DNA of 64,000 nt. Source: Priapulus caudatus (lineage: Eukaryota > Priapulida > Priapulimorpha > Priapulimorphida > Priapulidae). Position 1 is the stretch's first letter. The number at the start of each line of letters is the position of its first letter. Positions 60,613-64,000 of the stretch are shown piece by piece. A model generated the notes under the pieces. It searched no databases and was not told the origin of the DNA. It worked only from the letters and a program-made list of their open reading frames with translations. The stretch spans positions 38,681 to 102,680 of the forward strand of contig NW_014577110.1 in the NCBI RefSeq assembly GCF_000485595.1, given 5' to 3'. A program made the position numbers and the translations under genes.

Positions 60613-62483
60613 GAGCCCGTCTGTTGACCCAGCGTGATAGAAATCGTTGTTTGGGCGCAACTGAAATCCCATGACTGACCATGTAGGGGTGTGAACAAAG
60701 CTGTCATAGAAAACGAGCGGTTAGGTTACAATGTTCGAGCTGACTAGAGTACCATCACAAATGGCGTGTAGCCCCCTTCCCCCCACCGAAACAGCCGAAA
60801 CTCAATCGATACGAGCGTCGGGACGAACGTAGGGTAATGCTATCCCCCGGGCGTGGAGGGAGGTTACCACGAACGAACGAAGGTATACACCCACGAACGT
60901 ATACATGCAGAGCCACCCGGCCGCCCTTACTGCGGGCAAATATTTGGGGACGTTCTGTGCACGCACGCATGAAAGACCCGAGAGATGTGGCTCTGATGGA
61001 TCTCATATAGCTCGGAGCCCAGCTTCCCCCTGTTGGGCAGGGAGGCTCCGGGGGCATTCCGCAGCGCACGCGTGATCGGCAGTAGCTCTATTGTGGCACA
61101 CGATCTACGGGCGGACCATTCCTAAAACCCGCGGGTGCGGATTTTTTTTTCGTCCGAAGCATCTGTTTTATTGCGCCTCACTGTTTTGTTGGATCGCAGT
61201 TGTTGAAGGTTTTCAGTAGATGGGAGTGTTTGCGCTGTTTGTGAAAGCGTCAAAATAACCGCGGGGGCGAACGAGGAGAAAGCAGTTGTGATCTGCCGAG
61301 AGTGTTAAAAATCATACATGATTTCAAGAGCACATAAACAGATCATTAACTGTATGATGCTATGCTCTAAATCATAACGAGGTTAACAGCAGACAATTCT
61401 AATGCGCGTGGTTCGCTGGTACGGACCTACGTCTTCGTACATATATGTTGCGCCGCGAGCAAAAATGTGTTCCCTGAATGAAGTTTTTAGCATCGATTTA
61501 ACTCGGCGGAAACCTAACCATTGAGGTTTTGTGTGTAACGGGCGTGGACTCGGGCTCTCCGACTCCGCGGTGCTGCATCGTGTGTTATTAAAAGTCACTA
61601 TATTATATACGTGTAGCAGGGCAATTAGTGCGCACAGCAGAGCTTTGATAACTAGTAATTTATATGTTTCGGGATGAGAGCTCCGACAGCGAGAAAACCC
61701 AGTGTATAACGGTTCCACTGTGCATACATCGGCATAATACTCGCTCACACACTATTCTATTACACGTAACCAGGCACCCAGCGTGCTGTTTGCATAGAAT
61801 CTCATTAGGCTGCGATAGTGAAAGGCAAATGTTGAGTAACTCTGCAGTAATACTCCCTAATCCCATTGTACGGGAAGTAGAATGGCCGTGGCTGGCAGCA
61901 CGCCTGAATGCACGAGTGTTTGAATGTTGTACCTCGGGGCGGGTATATATATAGGTAATACTTGTCCCAGCCCGTTGAGAACAGATGTATTATTACCTGA
62001 TTCGAGACAGTTTCGCAATGTATGCAGGTTTGCCAATGCTCTATGTACTTAGGCTATACTGATATCTACTGCTTGTTGACAGCCAGTGAGAGGTCGTGTC
62101 TGTCCGGTGGTGTGGCTAAAAAACTTACAGTAGTCGCAAAGGAATTCTTCACGCAGATTTTAAATCGGATTAGTTTTGAAGTTTTAATGTTTGACTTTTA
62201 TAACCAGTTGCGTGAGAAGCGAATCAGTCACAATTGCTGTTAGTGATGTGCGATTAACAGTAAGCATAAAATCCCTTGCTCTAAAAATACAGTACTAATA
62301 CGCACGCGTATTAAAATTAAATCTTAGTCACCTAAAGGCTAATTGTCTTATTCTTTATAGCACTCTACGACGTAAGTTTTCCACTTAGTTTTTTCCTCAT
62401 GCTATAATTGCAATAAATGTTGCTAGTGTTATCAGTTATGTGTGCATAACTGCATGCACGCATGTTATGTGTGCATTACTGGT
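60613..62483. other. Gene-free stretch
   Basis: I recognise no exon, RNA gene or clear repeat. The longest reading frames (up to about 120 codons, 61383-61748 minus) are overlapped by equally long frames on the other strand and have no family features. Confidence 0.5.
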
Positions 62484-62595
62484 ATTATACCAGGAGTAAG
62501 ATAATATAGGATCCTATAGTATCCTATAGGATACTATAATATAGATAATATAGTAGATAATATAGTATCCTATATTATCTTACTCCTGATTATAC
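62484..62595. mobile_element. Snapback element of 98 bp with 7-bp direct repeats
   Basis: The element 62491-62588 begins CAGGAGTAAGATAATATAGG and ends with its inverse, CCTATATTATCTTACTCCTG. The interior is made of ATCCTATAG-type units. ATTATAC flanks it exactly at 62484-62490 and 62589-62595. Confidence 0.8.
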
Positions 62596-63202
62596 GTATA
62601 GTAAGTGCAAAAACATATATCGTCGTTTACATAGTAAATCAGGCATTGGCTGCATGTAGTCCCGGCTGTATCTTTCGCAGATTCTTTGCAATATGATGCA
62701 TATAATGCGCTTTCACGATCATAGATGAATCTCGCTGTGTGTATGACTCAGTGTTTGTCGTGGTTGCTTGTGTAATTTACTCAATGCTGCAGTGCTGGTG
62801 AACATCGAACATGAGCAAGCTAAAAAATATAGTGCCGCCTTTGATGAAAATGTTTAAGACGCTAGATTTTCGATCGACTTCATACGATGATACCACGTGA
62901 AAACTTGAGATAAAAACAGGCCGCTGTTTGTCAGAGGCACTTCACAGGTCAGGAGCTGTAGCAATCACATATTGTTCATTTGCCATGCTTCTTGGCAAGA
63001 AAACCTTTCACTTCGGCTCCCAGTTTTTGCCACCCACCTTAACGCGAGACGTTAGTATTTTGGCGCGTATATATAGTGGCGCTTCTTCATTTTTGCGGTC
63101 TTGGTTCTAAACCGCACACTGCCGCTTCCTGCTCGTCAGTGCATGAACGTGGGTGCACGTATAAATGCGGGCTGATTTAGATGTGAGGCGAGCGAAGCGG
63201 AT

Positions 63203-63300
63203 AGTAATACCAAAGAGCCTATATTGATATATCAATATATCAATATATTGATATATCAATATATCAATATATAATCAATATAGGCGCTTTGGTATTACTC
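63203..63300. repeat. Palindrome with AGTAATACCAAAG arms
   Basis: AGTAATACCAAAGAGCCTAT on the left pairs with ATAGGCGCTTTGGTATTACT on the right. The interior is TATTGATATATCAATA units. No flanking direct repeat is evident. Confidence 0.75.
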
Positions 63301-63528
63301 CGTCGCATAATGTACAGACTAACTATGGTTAAAACCGTTATCCATTGCGGAAATGAAACTTGCTTGCTATATTCCCGTTTGTCTCGCAATGGGTGGTCAA
63401 CAAGAAAATTGCAGAACACTGCACTAAATATATATACACACATATATATATATATATTGTTAGCGAATACAGGTGATGATAGGTAACAAACCCCTGTCAT
63501 TTTCTCTGCGTTACACCCCCACTCTACA

Positions 63529-63690
63529 TGTGACAGTCCGCCTGTCATCTCTCCGTGGTCGTTTGCCTACCACTGACTCGTTATATCACGTGACAGTCCA
63601 CCCGTCATCTCTCCCTGTGACAGTTTCCCTACCACCCAGTATGTGACAGTTCACGCACCATCTCTCGTTGTGTCACTGACTACTGACAAA
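63529..63690 (+). repeat. Diverged tandem repeat around TGTGACAGTCC..CATCTCTC
   Basis: TGACAG recurs at 63531, 63591, 63618 and 63644, each followed within about 20 bp by a CATCTCTC- or TACCAC-like block. The units are diverged and of unequal spacing. Confidence 0.6.
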
Positions 63691-63955
63691 AAACCCGCCG
63701 TGTGCAAAAAGCTGTTGAATTCGATGCATTTATATTCCCCTGGCCTCGATAAACATTTGCTTTAGCTGCATAGAAGCACGACTTTTCTCTTGCTAACCTA
63801 TACTGTCCCACACTGTAACCTGTTCCAACCCCATATATATATATTGGTGCAGTCGGCCTACTGTAGAAATAAAACAATGCGATTCAGGGCAGTAAACTGG
63901 TAGACCCAATTCTTTCAATTATGCCCTGATCAGTTCTATCCCCCATCGTGACGCG

Positions 63956-63957
<2 letters not shown>

Positions 63958-64000
<43 letters not shown>
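63958..64000. repeat. (CT)n tract at window end
   Basis: An uninterrupted CTCTCT run reaches the end of the window. Confidence 0.9.

Overview
The window is animal nuclear DNA. It carries spliced genes for an axonemal dynein heavy chain, Mediator subunit 4, Arp2/3 complex subunit 2, an intracellular-type serpin, a Na+/K+-ATPase beta subunit and the first exons of a myosin-phosphatase-Rho-interacting-protein-like (MPRIP-like) gene. Introns are short (roughly 100-900 bp for most) with GT-AG borders. The Na,K-ATPase beta and serpin genes point to a metazoan. Intron sizes and transposon content suggest an invertebrate, and I cannot place it more exactly.

Layout. At 32-3680 (+) lie the last seven exons of a DNAH2-type dynein. 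At 5057-6787 (-) lies MED4, convergent with it and missing only its first exon. A roughly 12-kb block (7690-19732) is repeated in direct orientation at 24152-30943. The second copy holds an intact four-exon ARPC2 and a U4 snRNA-like sequence. The first copy holds the same gene broken by many single-base indels. The first copy also carries three transposon insertions that are cleanly absent from the second: a 3.8-kb non-LTR retrotransposon, a TTAA-flanked element, and a TIR element with a 9-bp target duplication. Between the copies lie anonymous DNA and a broken hAT-type transposase cut by an N gap. A five-exon serpin (32573-35545, +) with an Arg-Cys reactive site follows, then a 1.5-kb minisatellite with a 35-bp unit, then a complete six-exon ATP1B gene (38950-43163, -). 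Two MPRIP-like exons lie at 45597-47780 (+). From 47.8 kb to the end I see no coding exon that I can support. That stretch holds homopurine tracts, an N gap, a 1.1-kb PIF/Harbinger element with a captured transposase fragment, and many small palindromes.

The genes are ordinary housekeeping and cytoskeletal genes and show no sign of forming one functional system. The unusual content is repetitive. A set of 79-115 bp near-perfect palindromes begins with CA, ends with TG and is flanked by exact 7-bp direct repeats. Insertion/empty-site pairs lie within one scaffold. There is strong evidence that parts of the scaffold were patched with error-rich reads and may join two haplotypes.
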